From: Tubiluchus corallicola
Lineage: Eukaryota > Priapulida > Priapulimorpha > Priapulimorphida > Tubiluchidae
DNA: 57,516 nucleotides
Direction of reading: 5' to 3'
Assembly (NCBI GenBank): GCA_030141605.1
Contig: JAQGDQ010002417.1
Coordinates: 1 to 57,516, forward strand
Position numbers and translations under genes: made by a program. Below, one piece after another: positions 20,022 through 28,664 of the stretch (position 1 is its first letter; each line of letters begins with the position of its first letter). The notes under the pieces were generated by a model that was not told the DNA's origin, did no database searches, and saw only the letters and a program-made list of their open reading frames with translations.

Positions 20022-21209
20022 TTACATACATCCTCCCTGTGCTTTTTTTATTTCTCGTTTTGGTGGTGGCGCCGTAGCTTTAAGAGAGTTGATTAACTTC
20101 GTTAATCGCTGCTTGGTTTGCAATCTAAATCTAACAGTTTCAGAAGCTTCTAACAAACTATCATCAGTGCTCTCTGCATCAATAAACATCTCTTTAAACT
20201 CCCGTACACTGGCTTTCAGGATGTAACTATTAGGAACTTGCAAATTCACTAATCTTTTTTTAACATTCCCATATGTCAACTCGTCATACTCAGTGCAAAA
20301 CACATTAATTTTTTTTGGTTGGCTATAAAAAGCTACCCACTCAGAATTGCTTATCATTTCCTCTATTTGTATCTCTACCGCCAAAGGCAATACATGATGT
20401 TCTTTGGTTTCTCCCGTATCCAAAACATTTATAATATTAAGGTTCTTATAGTTATTGAGCATTTGATATGCTAATTCATCTGCTGACATTTCACATGCTA
20501 TTGCTGGTGTTTCACATTTTACTTTACTGAATTTGAAAGGAGAAAACGATATGACAAACATCAAAAGAAAAGGAAGAGAAGCCACAAGCCCATAACGCAT
20601 TATAACAGCTTTTGTAAGTGGTGCCTTTGGGCGTTGATTAACTCTATTTTCAATAAGCCATGTAACATAAAAAATCCCCCCCGCTGCTAACGTTAACAGA
20701 AAACCAAACATGAGTTTAGGCATACCAAGTTGAGAGTATATAGTAATGTCACCCATATTGTCTTCCATATAAAACTTCTGAATAGATGGGAAAAATTCCA
20801 TAAAAACAAAAATGCCTAAAAATATTCCTCCTATAAATGCAAGCGCATCAATTTTGCCCACCGAAGCAGCACACACACTCGTTCCGGGACAAAAGCCCCC
20901 AATGATAAAACCCAAGCCCATTACGCCTCCTCCCACAAGAGCAGAGCGTAAAAAGGTAGGATTTATAAAAATAAGTTCTATATTAAGCAAGCCATAATGC
21001 GTCATTACTAACACACCTATCATAGCAGTAATGCCGGCAGTAAAAAAAACTCTTAGTACCGTAAAATCGTAACCATAAAAGAGGCCTACTAATTTTTTTG
21101 ATGATGAAAATCCCGCTTGCTCTAATACAAAGCCAAATGCTATGCCTATAATTAGAGCAATAATAAAATCAAATTCTGTGCTGATAATTGAAGGAACTAA
21201 AGGACCCAT
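20022..21209 (-). CDS. YeeE/YedE sulfur-transport protein fused to a rhodanese-like domain
   Basis: Residues 1-225 are a membrane domain of the YeeE/YedE (TsuA thiosulfate transporter) family, with the repeat signature GGGVMGLGFIIGGFCPGTSVCA carrying C107 and C113. Residues 235-345 look like a rhodanese domain: MSADELAYQML, IINVLD in place of IIDVR, then INVFC with C305 at the catalytic position, and SVREFKEMF near the end. The basic tail ends GGCM. In TsuA, cysteines relay thiosulfate through the membrane by S-H-S hydrogen bonds. Here a soluble sulfur-acceptor domain could take the sulfur; that coupling is inference. It ends 50 bp before the tlpA-like gene and starts 7 bp after its half-transporter partner. 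Confidence 0.82.
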   Translation of the reverse strand: MGPLVPSIISTEFDFIIALIIGIAFGFVLEQAGFSSSKKLVGLFYGYDFTVLRVFFTAGITAMIGVLVMTHYGLLNIELIFINPTFLRSALVGGGVMGLGFIIGGFCPGTSVCAASVGKIDALAFIGGIFLGIFVFMEFFPSIQKFYMEDNMGDITIYSQLGMPKLMFGFLLTLAAGGIFYVTWLIENRVNQRPKAPLTKAVIMRYGLVASLPFLLMFVISFSPFKFSKVKCETPAIACEMSADELAYQMLNNYKNLNIINVLDTGETKEHHVLPLAVEIQIEEMISNSEWVAFYSQPKKINVFCTEYDELTYGNVKKRLVNLQVPNSYILKASVREFKEMFIDAESTDDSLLEASETVRFRLQTKQRLTKLINSLKATAPPPKREIKKAQGGCM

Positions 21210-21216
21210 AAGACTA

Positions 21217-21738
21217 CTATTTTAACCAAAGTTTTCTAAAGAAATATGCAAACAAATATGCTGATCCAAAAATTGCCAACATAGTTATAATACCACCAAA
21301 CGACATAACTGCCATTCCGCTTAATGCCGCTCCGCTAGTACATCCACGACCCAATTGCGAGCCAAAGCCAAATAAAGCTCCTCCCGTTATTGCTCCTATT
21401 ATTCTAATAGTGTTTGTTGAGCGAGCTCCTTTTTCAAGGTTTAAACCAACCCTATTTGCAATCAGACCTGAAACAAATGCCCCTATAACCATGCCTATCA
21501 CCTCAAAAAACAACCAATCTTTCAACGCTCCTTTTGGGTGCCTTATAGAAAACTCTTTATAACTCAAAGAATTTTCTACATGCGATGGATCTACTGTTTC
21601 AACTGCCTGTACAAGCATGCTTTTAAATGCTCCACTAGCTCCAAGCCCTCTGCCAGTAATGTAGATAGATAGTAGCAATACCAAGCCAAGCAAAAAGCCT
21701 GCTAAATATGGATTCATGTGTGATGTAGGACGTAACAT
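21217..21738 (-). CDS. YeeE/YedE-family half transporter
   Basis: 173 residues with about four or five hydrophobic segments and the family motif GSQLGRGCTSGAALSGMAVMS, whose Cys is C133. It corresponds to one half of the fused TsuA/YeeE proteins; the other half is the gene 7 bp downstream. The two are best read as subunits of one thiosulfate- or sulfur-compound permease. The start MLRPTSHMNPYLAG is the only good ATG. The gap of 30 bp to the cytochrome gene places it in the same operon. Confidence 0.85.
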   Translation of the reverse strand: MLRPTSHMNPYLAGFLLGLVLLLSIYITGRGLGASGAFKSMLVQAVETVDPSHVENSLSYKEFSIRHPKGALKDWLFFEVIGMVIGAFVSGLIANRVGLNLEKGARSTNTIRIIGAITGGALFGFGSQLGRGCTSGAALSGMAVMSFGGIITMLAIFGSAYLFAYFFRKLWLK

Positions 21739-21768
21739 ATGATTTACTGTTTTTTATAATATTTACAT

Positions 21769-24237
21769 CTATTTCTTTCTTGTTTTTTTATTTTCTTCTT
21801 TATTACTTTCCAAATCTTCATATCCCGTTATCATTGCCCTAATATTTGAAAACAGCGAATGCCCAGTAGTTGTCATATAGATATGCACAACCAAAAATGA
21901 TACAAGCAAAAATGCTCCCAATACATGCCAAAACGCCACAGTCCCCAATGAAACTTCTTTGATTACAACAATATCATTCTTATCTATATCCTTATAAAAC
22001 ATATACAAAACGCCTGATACTACAATGATGGGCATAATGATAAGTTTGAGCGTCAAATATACCAAACGTTGCAACGGATTAAGCTTGCTTTGTTTTGTTT
22101 TTTTCACAGGGTGTTTTTCGCCTTTAAATATACCAATAGCATAATAGCGAATTTGTTCTTTTAATCTTTTGGTAGGCACGTATTGTCTCCACTCTCCTGT
22201 AACTATATGCCAAAAAATAGCAAAAGCCATTAGAATTAAAAACAATTGAGCCGCTACACGGTGCCACATTACAACATTTTTAAATCCAAAAATTGAAAAC
22301 GTTCCATGCATCTCAAATCCCGTCAATGCTAAGAAAAGAATTAAAGCCGCTTGCATCCAGTGCCAAAACCGTTCAAAGCCTTTGTATATATATACGCTTT
22401 CTGTTTTGGCATCATCCACTTTTTTTGGTTTCAAAATAATGCGTGCTGTTGCGTGCAATACCACCATGACAATAGATGCAAAAAATAAAAACTTGCCAAA
22501 AAAGTCAAGCCATGCGTTATAATCTCTTCCTGGCAAATAGAAGCCCGTAAGGTTTGCCAACCTTCCGTTGTTTCTTGTGTGGCACTCTGAGCATCTTACT
22601 GTTTCACTTTTAGGTGCAACCATATGATTAATAGACCAATACATTTTTGTCTCTACAAAATCATACTCCCCACTATAGGGCAACCCCGCAGCATTCATAC
22701 CTGCCTTTGCTGCTTTTTGCCAATCAAAACCCACCCAATAAGCACTATCATCATCAATGCTTGCTACATATGGTTGAATAAGCATATTATGCTTTTTGTC
22801 ATATATTTGATTGCCCGTATGGATTTTCACAGGTATTATTTTAGCATTCTCGTCATCATAAGAACCAAACAATGGATTCAATTCTACTGGCGTCTCCTTT
22901 ATTGTGTCGCCAAGCAAATAGGTGTCAGACGTGCCATTAAACCAAACATAATCTGGAACTACATTCTTTTTCCATTGCGTGGTTCCCTTTGTTGAAAGAT
23001 ATTTTTCTACTTCTTCTTCTCCCTTTTCATTTTTCTCTCCATTAGTAATAGTACTCAATCCTCCCTCATCCACAACATCCGTATAGCCCAACATTGTAAG
23101 CATTTCAAGGGCTTGCTTTGAACGATTTCCTGTTCTACAATATACTCTAATCGGTTGGTTTTTATCTGGAACCACATCAGCTATTTTGTCAAAAATATCA
23201 TCAGAAACATTTTTCGCTCCCTCTATATGCTCTCCTTTTTTATACTCCTCTTCCCTCCGAACATCTATCCATATTTCATTAGAATCCCTCTTCACTTTTC
23301 TTACATAATACGATTTCCCATCCTTCAATTTGCCCGCATCTTTCCACTCCCAACGCATGTCAGTAGGAGTCACTTTGGCATAGGTAGGAATATGGCAAGC
23401 TTGGCAAGAGACCTTTGCAGTGTGATAATTAACCATATCGCTAAAATGAGGAGTGTTGGTATGGCACTGTTCGCAAGTAACCCTATTGTTATTATTAGTA
23501 GACACCGTATAGTGCCGTCCTGTAATGTTGTGTTTTTCTGTTACGTGACAATCCACACAAGCCATATCCATACCAGTTGTTGCCATGTGAACATCTACCG
23601 TTCTGTCTTCACAGTCAAATAGTGCCGCCTCTAAATCTCCATGTTTCACGTTATTTCCACCCCCGCCAAAAAAGTGACAATTGCCACAATTAACCCTTGT
23701 AGGACGCCCCACACTTTGAGCCACTGTAGTCAAATTTACATCCTTATTTGGATATCCCGACATTCCCTTGTGATACGTATCGCTATTGTCATGGCATACC
23801 ATACAGTCTACATTTGTCGGCTCATGAAAGTCAAAATCCTCTTCTCCCATACCAAATCCTATATGACATTTTGAGCACGCCTTTTCGTTGCTTGTTGCTC
23901 CTATACAGTAGTTATTCACAACATTTTTTTTGCCCGCCTCTACAATGCCTCGCCCCTTAATGTACGAAAATTTCCTCCAATTCCAGTGCCCCGTTGCCAT
24001 AACCTCTTCATGGCGCTTGTTGTGGCAACCAATACACCTTGCCGTTACTTGCTGAGGAGATTCAAATGACTTGCCTTTGAAAAATCTACGATGGTCAGTA
24101 GCGGTTTGATGCCTTACACTATACCGCTGTTTTAACTCTTCTGATTTCAAATTATATTTTTCGCCTTCATGAAAGTAATTTACTAAAAATAGGGCTATAA
24201 TAACAGAAGATATTATAAGGATAATATTTTTTGCCAT
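21769..24237 (-). CDS. octaheme tetrathionate-reductase-family cytochrome c with inserted rhodanese and C-terminal cytochrome b561
   Basis: 822 residues. An N-terminal anchor helix (4-20) is followed by eight CxxCH haem sites starting at C68, C121, C145, C184, C227, C255, C278 and C549. The layout, including VNNYCIGATSNEKACSKCH, DYVWFNGTSDTYLLGD and FVETKMYWSINHMVAPK, is that of the octaheme tetrathionate reductase family. Between haems 7 and 8, residues about 316-415 form a rhodanese domain (EIWIDVRREEEY, active loop CRTGNRS with C367). The octaheme sequence resumes at YLSTKGTTQWKKN. Residues 575-800 hold about five transmembrane helices with conserved His (594, 626, 659, 677, 771, 785), a cytochrome b561/formate-dehydrogenase-gamma-like quinol module. 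The protein should pass electrons from the quinone pool to a periplasmic sulfur (or nitrogen) compound. First gene of a minus-strand run. Confidence 0.9.
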   Translation of the reverse strand: MAKNIILIISSVIIALFLVNYFHEGEKYNLKSEELKQRYSVRHQTATDHRRFFKGKSFESPQQVTARCIGCHNKRHEEVMATGHWNWRKFSYIKGRGIVEAGKKNVVNNYCIGATSNEKACSKCHIGFGMGEEDFDFHEPTNVDCMVCHDNSDTYHKGMSGYPNKDVNLTTVAQSVGRPTRVNCGNCHFFGGGGNNVKHGDLEAALFDCEDRTVDVHMATTGMDMACVDCHVTEKHNITGRHYTVSTNNNNRVTCEQCHTNTPHFSDMVNYHTAKVSCQACHIPTYAKVTPTDMRWEWKDAGKLKDGKSYYVRKVKRDSNEIWIDVRREEEYKKGEHIEGAKNVSDDIFDKIADVVPDKNQPIRVYCRTGNRSKQALEMLTMLGYTDVVDEGGLSTITNGEKNEKGEEEVEKYLSTKGTTQWKKNVVPDYVWFNGTSDTYLLGDTIKETPVELNPLFGSYDDENAKIIPVKIHTGNQIYDKKHNMLIQPYVASIDDDSAYWVGFDWQKAAKAGMNAAGLPYSGEYDFVETKMYWSINHMVAPKSETVRCSECHTRNNGRLANLTGFYLPGRDYNAWLDFFGKFLFFASIVMVVLHATARIILKPKKVDDAKTESVYIYKGFERFWHWMQAALILFLALTGFEMHGTFSIFGFKNVVMWHRVAAQLFLILMAFAIFWHIVTGEWRQYVPTKRLKEQIRYYAIGIFKGEKHPVKKTKQSKLNPLQRLVYLTLKLIIMPIIVVSGVLYMFYKDIDKNDIVVIKEVSLGTVAFWHVLGAFLLVSFLVVHIYMTTTGHSLFSNIRAMITGYEDLESNKEENKKTRKK

Positions 24238-24578
24238 AATTCAAAAGTTATTTTTGTGCAATATAACAACTATTTATTTTAATTCACAAAATAAACAAAT
24301 GGTATTTTAAATAGAAAAGCAAATTATAATATTTGCTTTTTTTAACATTTTTAAAACATTCCAATACACTTTCTTGTTTCTAAAGTAGAAGGGGGACTGT
24401 TCTCTTTTGTTTTTGTGCATTTTTAAACGAAAAAGAGCTGCTTTAAAAAAGAATCTTTGTCAGCTATTTGCCTCTCATAACATAATTGGTATGTAATGCA
24501 ATTTACAAAGAATTGAAAAAATTCAAACTAAATGCAAACGTTCCATCCTATTGTAGATAATGAAAAAACAGAAAAAAT
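24238..24578. other. 341-bp divergent intergenic region
   Basis: Lies between the start of the cytochrome operon (minus) and the small ORF at 24579 (plus). It is AT-rich and must hold both promoters, but no perfect TAnnTTTG/TTG pair is seen on either strand. On the minus strand TAACTTTTG about 5-15 bp before the cytochrome ATG is close to a -7 box but one base too long. A terminator-like hairpin lies at 24315-24343. No ORF or RNA gene was recognised. Confidence 0.5.
24315..24343 (+). terminator. terminator-like hairpin in a divergent promoter region
   Basis: Arms AAAAGCAAAT and ATTTGCTTTT (10-bp perfect stem, loop TATAAT) followed by a run of Ts. It reads as an intrinsic terminator on the plus strand, yet no plus-strand gene lies upstream of it within the region. 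Confidence 0.5.
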
Positions 24579-24791
24579 ATGAGGTCATTTGATAGAAACG
24601 TAAAAATTATGTGCATGACAATAAGTTTGCAAAAATTACTCATTTTGCTGTTTATTTTTTTAGCATTAGTTACGTTTGCAGAGTGTAATATGGCAGATGG
24701 ACAAGAGGCAATTCATGAAGAACTAAAAGAACTGGAAGAAAACGCCTCCTTTAATAATATGTGCTGGACAGGATGTCAAATGGTAAACTGA
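24579..24791 (+). CDS. small hypothetical protein with one N-terminal hydrophobic segment
   Basis: 70 residues, not recognised. A hydrophobic stretch (LLILLFIFLALVTFA, residues about 20-35) is followed by a short acidic helix (AIHEELKELEEN) and a Cys-rich end, MCWTGCQ. It could be a secreted or membrane peptide; the Cys after the hydrophobic run is preceded by Glu, so it is not a normal lipobox. Later in-frame ATGs at 24609 and 24615 (MCMTISLQKLL) would give a better signal-peptide shape. It ends 1 bp before the TPR gene and is probably co-transcribed with it. It may be a genuine small gene or the start of a decayed one. Confidence 0.4.
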   Translation: MRSFDRNVKIMCMTISLQKLLILLFIFLALVTFAECNMADGQEAIHEELKELEENASFNNMCWTGCQMVN

Positions 24792-24792
24792 T

Positions 24793-26187
24793 ATGCTTAT
24801 GAAAAATATTGCAGAACTCTTTGTTTTAATTTTGTTGGCATTATTGACACAGTGCGGCAATATAACGGAAAGTCAAGAAATTCTCTCTCCCTATGCACAA
24901 GAAAAGTTAGAAGAGATTGAAGAGTTGGTAAAAGAAGGCAAGGATTTGAGAAAACAAAAAGAGTTTGATAGTGCATTTTCTGTGTTTGATAAGGCGTTGT
25001 GGGTGTTGAAAAGCAGCCACTTTGAAGATGAAGTAAAAAATAAGCACAAAGCAAAAATACTTAATTCTGCGGGTGTTGCCTACTATATGGCATTTGAGCA
25101 CGATGATGCATTGGTTAAATATTCCCAAGCGTTACAGCTTGCAGAAAAAGGCAATGACACTGAGCTCATAGATAACATATCTCATAATTTAGGCTTATTG
25201 TTCAAAGATTTGGGCTTCTACAAAGAGGCTATGGAATATTATAAGCAATCATTGGAATTGGCACAGGAAACCCAAGACCAAAAAAACATCCTTATAACAC
25301 AAATAAATATAGCTGCGTTACATGAGCTACAAGGCAATTTTAGGAGTGCAAAAAAAGAGTTTAAGGAAGCATTGACTAGTGCAATGTTGCAAGAGGACTA
25401 CTATAGGCAGGCTATTATTAATATCAATTTAGGCAGAATAGATATCAACTACAATATGCAAACGGAGTTTGTAGATGAAGAGGAGTTGGCAAGAGGCGAA
25501 GAGTATTTGAATAAGGCATTGCTACTCATTAAAGAGATGGAAGACAAATATTTGATGGCTGTAGTGCAAGGGGAGCTTGGTAGACTTTATTTTGCCAAAA
25601 AGCAGTATGAAGAGGCAGAAAAGCATTTGGAAATGTCGTTATCTCAAAGTAATATTTTGCGAATGGAAGAGAAATTGATCTATAATGAAGCGGCATCATG
25701 GACATATAAAGAAATGGGGAACAACGCATTGGCACAAAAACATAACAAACTTAAGAAAGTAATAAAGGAAAAAAACGCCGCCAAAGCAAGAAGCATGATG
25801 GCAGAACGGAAGATACGTCAGCTCAAAAACAGAGATGAGAAAAAGTCGTTTTGGTTTTTCTTTTCGGGGGCCGCTGCATTGTCGCTATGGGCTTATGCGT
25901 GGATAATGTTTCAAATAAAAGTGCGCCGTCTGATCAAAACCAACAAACGGCAACGACTTGCCATTTTAGAGTTTAGCGAAAACAATAAACATAGAGAGAT
26001 GTTACGAGGGTTTACAGAGCGTATAAAAACATTTAATACTGAAATGGTTAGGTCTATAAACAAATGCAAAAATACTGAAAGTGAGCTTATGGGCAATTTG
26101 ATGGAGTTGCAAAAACAAATGAAGAGGTTTGTGGAAGAAAAAGACAAAATATTTTCTGATGATAAATGGAAACAAAAAAAGAAATAA
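24793..26187 (+). CDS. tetratricopeptide-repeat membrane protein
   Basis: 464 residues. An N-terminal hydrophobic signal ends at LLTQCGN (possible lipoprotein Cys, though Gln before it is unusual). Five or six TPR units follow between residues 35 and 320, for example YSQALQLAEKGNDTELIDNI and YYKQSLELAQETQDQKNILI. A single transmembrane helix comes next (FWFFFSGAAALSLWAYAWIMF, about 350-372), then a basic/coiled-coil tail of about 90 residues. This is the plan of Bacteroidota TPR sensors whose cytoplasmic tail often ends in a LuxR-type helix-turn-helix. No such output domain is visible here. Role unknown, presumably protein-protein signalling at the inner membrane. Confidence 0.8.
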   Translation: MLMKNIAELFVLILLALLTQCGNITESQEILSPYAQEKLEEIEELVKEGKDLRKQKEFDSAFSVFDKALWVLKSSHFEDEVKNKHKAKILNSAGVAYYMAFEHDDALVKYSQALQLAEKGNDTELIDNISHNLGLLFKDLGFYKEAMEYYKQSLELAQETQDQKNILITQINIAALHELQGNFRSAKKEFKEALTSAMLQEDYYRQAIININLGRIDINYNMQTEFVDEEELARGEEYLNKALLLIKEMEDKYLMAVVQGELGRLYFAKKQYEEAEKHLEMSLSQSNILRMEEKLIYNEAASWTYKEMGNNALAQKHNKLKKVIKEKNAAKARSMMAERKIRQLKNRDEKKSFWFFFSGAAALSLWAYAWIMFQIKVRRLIKTNKRQRLAILEFSENNKHREMLRGFTERIKTFNTEMVRSINKCKNTESELMGNLMELQKQMKRFVEEKDKIFSDDKWKQKKK

Positions 26188-26201
26188 TTTTAAATTCATT
26201 T

Positions 26202-26233
26202 TTGTGATTTTATAAAATAAGTTTGTATATTTG
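26202..26233 (+). promoter_or_regulatory. promoter for fabI
   Basis: TTG at 26202-26204, a 21-nt spacer and a perfect -7 box TATATTTG at 26226-26233, with the fabI ATG about 70 bp downstream. Confidence 0.6.
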
Positions 26234-26304
26234 TTTAATATATGTTTATATTAAACATTGTTTATTATTTATTTAAAGTTTAAATTATTAAATGCCAAAA
26301 CACG

Positions 26305-27120
26305 ATGAGTTGTAATATATTAAAAGGGAAAAAAGGAATTATTTTTGGGGCATTAGATGAAAAATCTATCGCATGGCGAACCGCAGTAAAAGCCCATGAA
26401 GAAGGAGCTAAAATAGTTTTGACGAATAGCCCAATGGCTTTAAGGATGGGAAAAATTAACGAATTAGCCAATGCGTGCGAAACAAAAGCAATAGGTGCAG
26501 ATGCTACATCAATAGAAGATTTGGAGAATTTATACAAAGAAGCAACAGACTTTTTGGGAGGAAAAGTAGACTTTATTTTGCACTCCATAGGTATGAGTCC
26601 AAACGTAAGAAAAGCATTACCATATACAGGGTTGAGTTATGAAAATTTTCAAAAAACCCTTGACATCTCTGCTGTTTCTTTCCATAAAGTTATGCAAACC
26701 GCAGACAAGATGGATGTTATGAATGAGTGGGGTTCAATAGTGGCACTATCATACATTGCTGCACAAAGAGTGTTTCCAGACTATTCAGACATGGCAGAAG
26801 CAAAAGCGATGTTAGAGTCAATAGCTCGAAGTTATGGTTATTGGTTTGCAAAAAAGAAAAAGGTTCGTGTAAATACCATCTCGCAATCACCAACAAAAAC
26901 TACCGCAGGCGGTGGCATTAAAGGCTTTGGCGCTTTTTTTGATTATGCTGACAAAATGTCCCCCTTGGGTAATGCAGATGCGGATGAGTGTGCAAACTAT
27001 ATTGTTATGTTATTTTCAGATTACACTAGAAAGGTAGCGATGCAAAATCTATTGCACGATGGCGGCTTTTCATCAGTGGGCATAACAACAGATTTAATGA
27101 GTCTATTCTCAGAAAAGTAA
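26305..27120 (+). CDS. fabI: enoyl-[acyl-carrier-protein] reductase (NADH)
   Basis: Last reductive step of type II fatty-acid elongation. 271 residues, a short-chain dehydrogenase fold with GIIFGALDEKSIAWRTA in place of the usual GxxxGxG, as in all FabI enzymes. The active site is VFPDYSDMAEAKAMLE, with Tyr-x6-Lys. SQSPTKTTAGGGIKGF is the FabI substrate-loop region. A monocistronic unit with its own promoter and terminator. FabI is the target of triclosan and isoniazid-like inhibitors in other bacteria. Confidence 0.96.
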   Translation: MSCNILKGKKGIIFGALDEKSIAWRTAVKAHEEGAKIVLTNSPMALRMGKINELANACETKAIGADATSIEDLENLYKEATDFLGGKVDFILHSIGMSPNVRKALPYTGLSYENFQKTLDISAVSFHKVMQTADKMDVMNEWGSIVALSYIAAQRVFPDYSDMAEAKAMLESIARSYGYWFAKKKKVRVNTISQSPTKTTAGGGIKGFGAFFDYADKMSPLGNADADECANYIVMLFSDYTRKVAMQNLLHDGGFSSVGITTDLMSLFSEK

Positions 27121-27152
27121 AATAAGTAAGATTGTTTGATTTTCGAAAAGAA

Positions 27153-27187
27153 AGTCTTGGCTTAACAGTCAAGACTCTTTTTTTGTT
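27153..27187 (+). terminator. intrinsic terminator after fabI
   Basis: Stem AGTCTTG (27153-27159) and CAAGACT (27170-27176), followed by C and a run of Ts, 33 bp after the fabI stop. It also lies just beyond the 3' end of the minus-strand decarboxylase gene. Confidence 0.75.
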
Positions 27188-27193
27188 CTCCTT

Positions 27194-28582
27194 TTAATAA
27201 CCTAATACATTCAGCATTGTATCGCTCCTTTGCTCACTTACAAAGAGCTTTGATCCCAAAATTCCATTTTCATTCTCCTGTATAATCACATGCTGTGGCG
27301 ATGGGATTAGGCAGTGTTGTAGCCCATAATATCCTCCCAAAGAATCTTGATAAGCTCCAGTGTTAAAAAAGCCTATATATAGCGTTTGGTTTTGGTGAAA
27401 ATCAGGCAAAAACACTTCTGATGAATGTGCCTCAGAGTTATAATAGTCATAGCTATCGCATGTAAGCCCTCCCAACTTTACATTATCAAACCTATTTTCC
27501 CAGTGGTTGATTGCCAGCATAATATACCTTTGGTTCAAGCTATAAGAGTCTGGCAAGTGTGTAATAAATGACCCGTCTATCATATACCATAACTCTTTGT
27601 CATTCTGCATTTTTTTATCTAATATAGAGTATATCAATGCTCCCGTCTCTCCTACTGTATAAGTCCCAAACTCTGTAACAATGTGAGGATATTGTGTGTT
27701 GTTCTTATCGCATATATCCTTAATATTCCTTACAATTTCTTCAATCATGTATGGATAATCAAAGTCAAAATGCAGAGAGTTTTTTATAGGCAGGCCTCCC
27801 CCTATGTCTATTGTATCCAACTCTGGGCAAATATTTTTCAACTCACAATATTTGTGTATAAATTTATTCAGCTCACTCCAATAATATGTAGAATCTTTGA
27901 TTCCTGTATTAATGAAAAAGTGTAGCATTTTTAGGTTGATATTTTTTTCATTTTGAATTTGTCCCTTATACAAATCCAAAACATCTCTGTAGCGTATTCC
28001 CAAACGCGAAGTATAAAATTCAAACTTGGGCTCTTCATCAGTAGCAACCCTTATTCCTATCTGGTAACTCCCTCCTATTTGCTGTTTGTAATAGTCAACC
28101 TCTGTGAGGTTATCTAATACTGGAATTACATTTTTAAACCCACTATTGACCAACTCTGTAATTCCTTTTTTATAGGCTTCTCTTTTAAACCCATTACAAA
28201 CAACCAAAAAGTCTTTGTTTATTTTTCCTGTTTTATATAGTTTCTTTACAATATCCAAGTCATAGCCAGAAGAGGTTTCTAAAAAAGCTCCGTGCTTTAT
28301 GACTTCCTCTACGACAAAGCTGAAATGTGATGCCTTAGTGCAATAGGAGTATATGTATTGCTTTCCATAATTAAGTTTTTCTATTGCCTGTCGAAACCAC
28401 CTGTTTGTGTTTTGTATATTTTGCTTTATTTTAGGCAAATAGCTTATCCTTAAAGGCGTTCCATACCTTTCTATAAGCTCTATTAAGGGGATTTTACGAA
28501 AACATAATGTGTTGTTTTTAATAGTAAAATCTATTGTAGGAAAATCAAATGTTTGCTCAATAAGTTCCTTATAACTTTTCAT
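27194..28582 (-). CDS. speA: SpeA-type arginine decarboxylase (PLP, fold type III)
   Basis: Biosynthetic decarboxylase that makes agmatine from arginine for polyamines. 462 residues with an alanine-racemase-type PLP barrel: YSYCTKASHFSFVVEEV holds the Lys expected to bind PLP, HGAFLETSSGYDLDIV follows, then HFFINTGIKD and DTIDIGGGLPI (phosphate-binding Gly-rich loop). LGGLTCDSYDYYNSE contains the C-terminal catalytic Cys-Asp pair. It is much shorter than E. coli SpeA (about 630) but typical for the short SpeA of Bacteroidota. Substrate specificity (arginine versus related amino acids) is assumed from those relatives. Confidence 0.82.
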   Translation of the reverse strand: MKSYKELIEQTFDFPTIDFTIKNNTLCFRKIPLIELIERYGTPLRISYLPKIKQNIQNTNRWFRQAIEKLNYGKQYIYSYCTKASHFSFVVEEVIKHGAFLETSSGYDLDIVKKLYKTGKINKDFLVVCNGFKREAYKKGITELVNSGFKNVIPVLDNLTEVDYYKQQIGGSYQIGIRVATDEEPKFEFYTSRLGIRYRDVLDLYKGQIQNEKNINLKMLHFFINTGIKDSTYYWSELNKFIHKYCELKNICPELDTIDIGGGLPIKNSLHFDFDYPYMIEEIVRNIKDICDKNNTQYPHIVTEFGTYTVGETGALIYSILDKKMQNDKELWYMIDGSFITHLPDSYSLNQRYIMLAINHWENRFDNVKLGGLTCDSYDYYNSEAHSSEVFLPDFHQNQTLYIGFFNTGAYQDSLGGYYGLQHCLIPSPQHVIIQENENGILGSKLFVSEQRSDTMLNVLGY

Positions 28583-28664
28583 TTTTTTCTACCACGTCAT
28601 TAATTTTTACTTTAATTTTTTGGCAACCAATAAGGCAACAAACACATTTAAAATTAGTGTGTAA

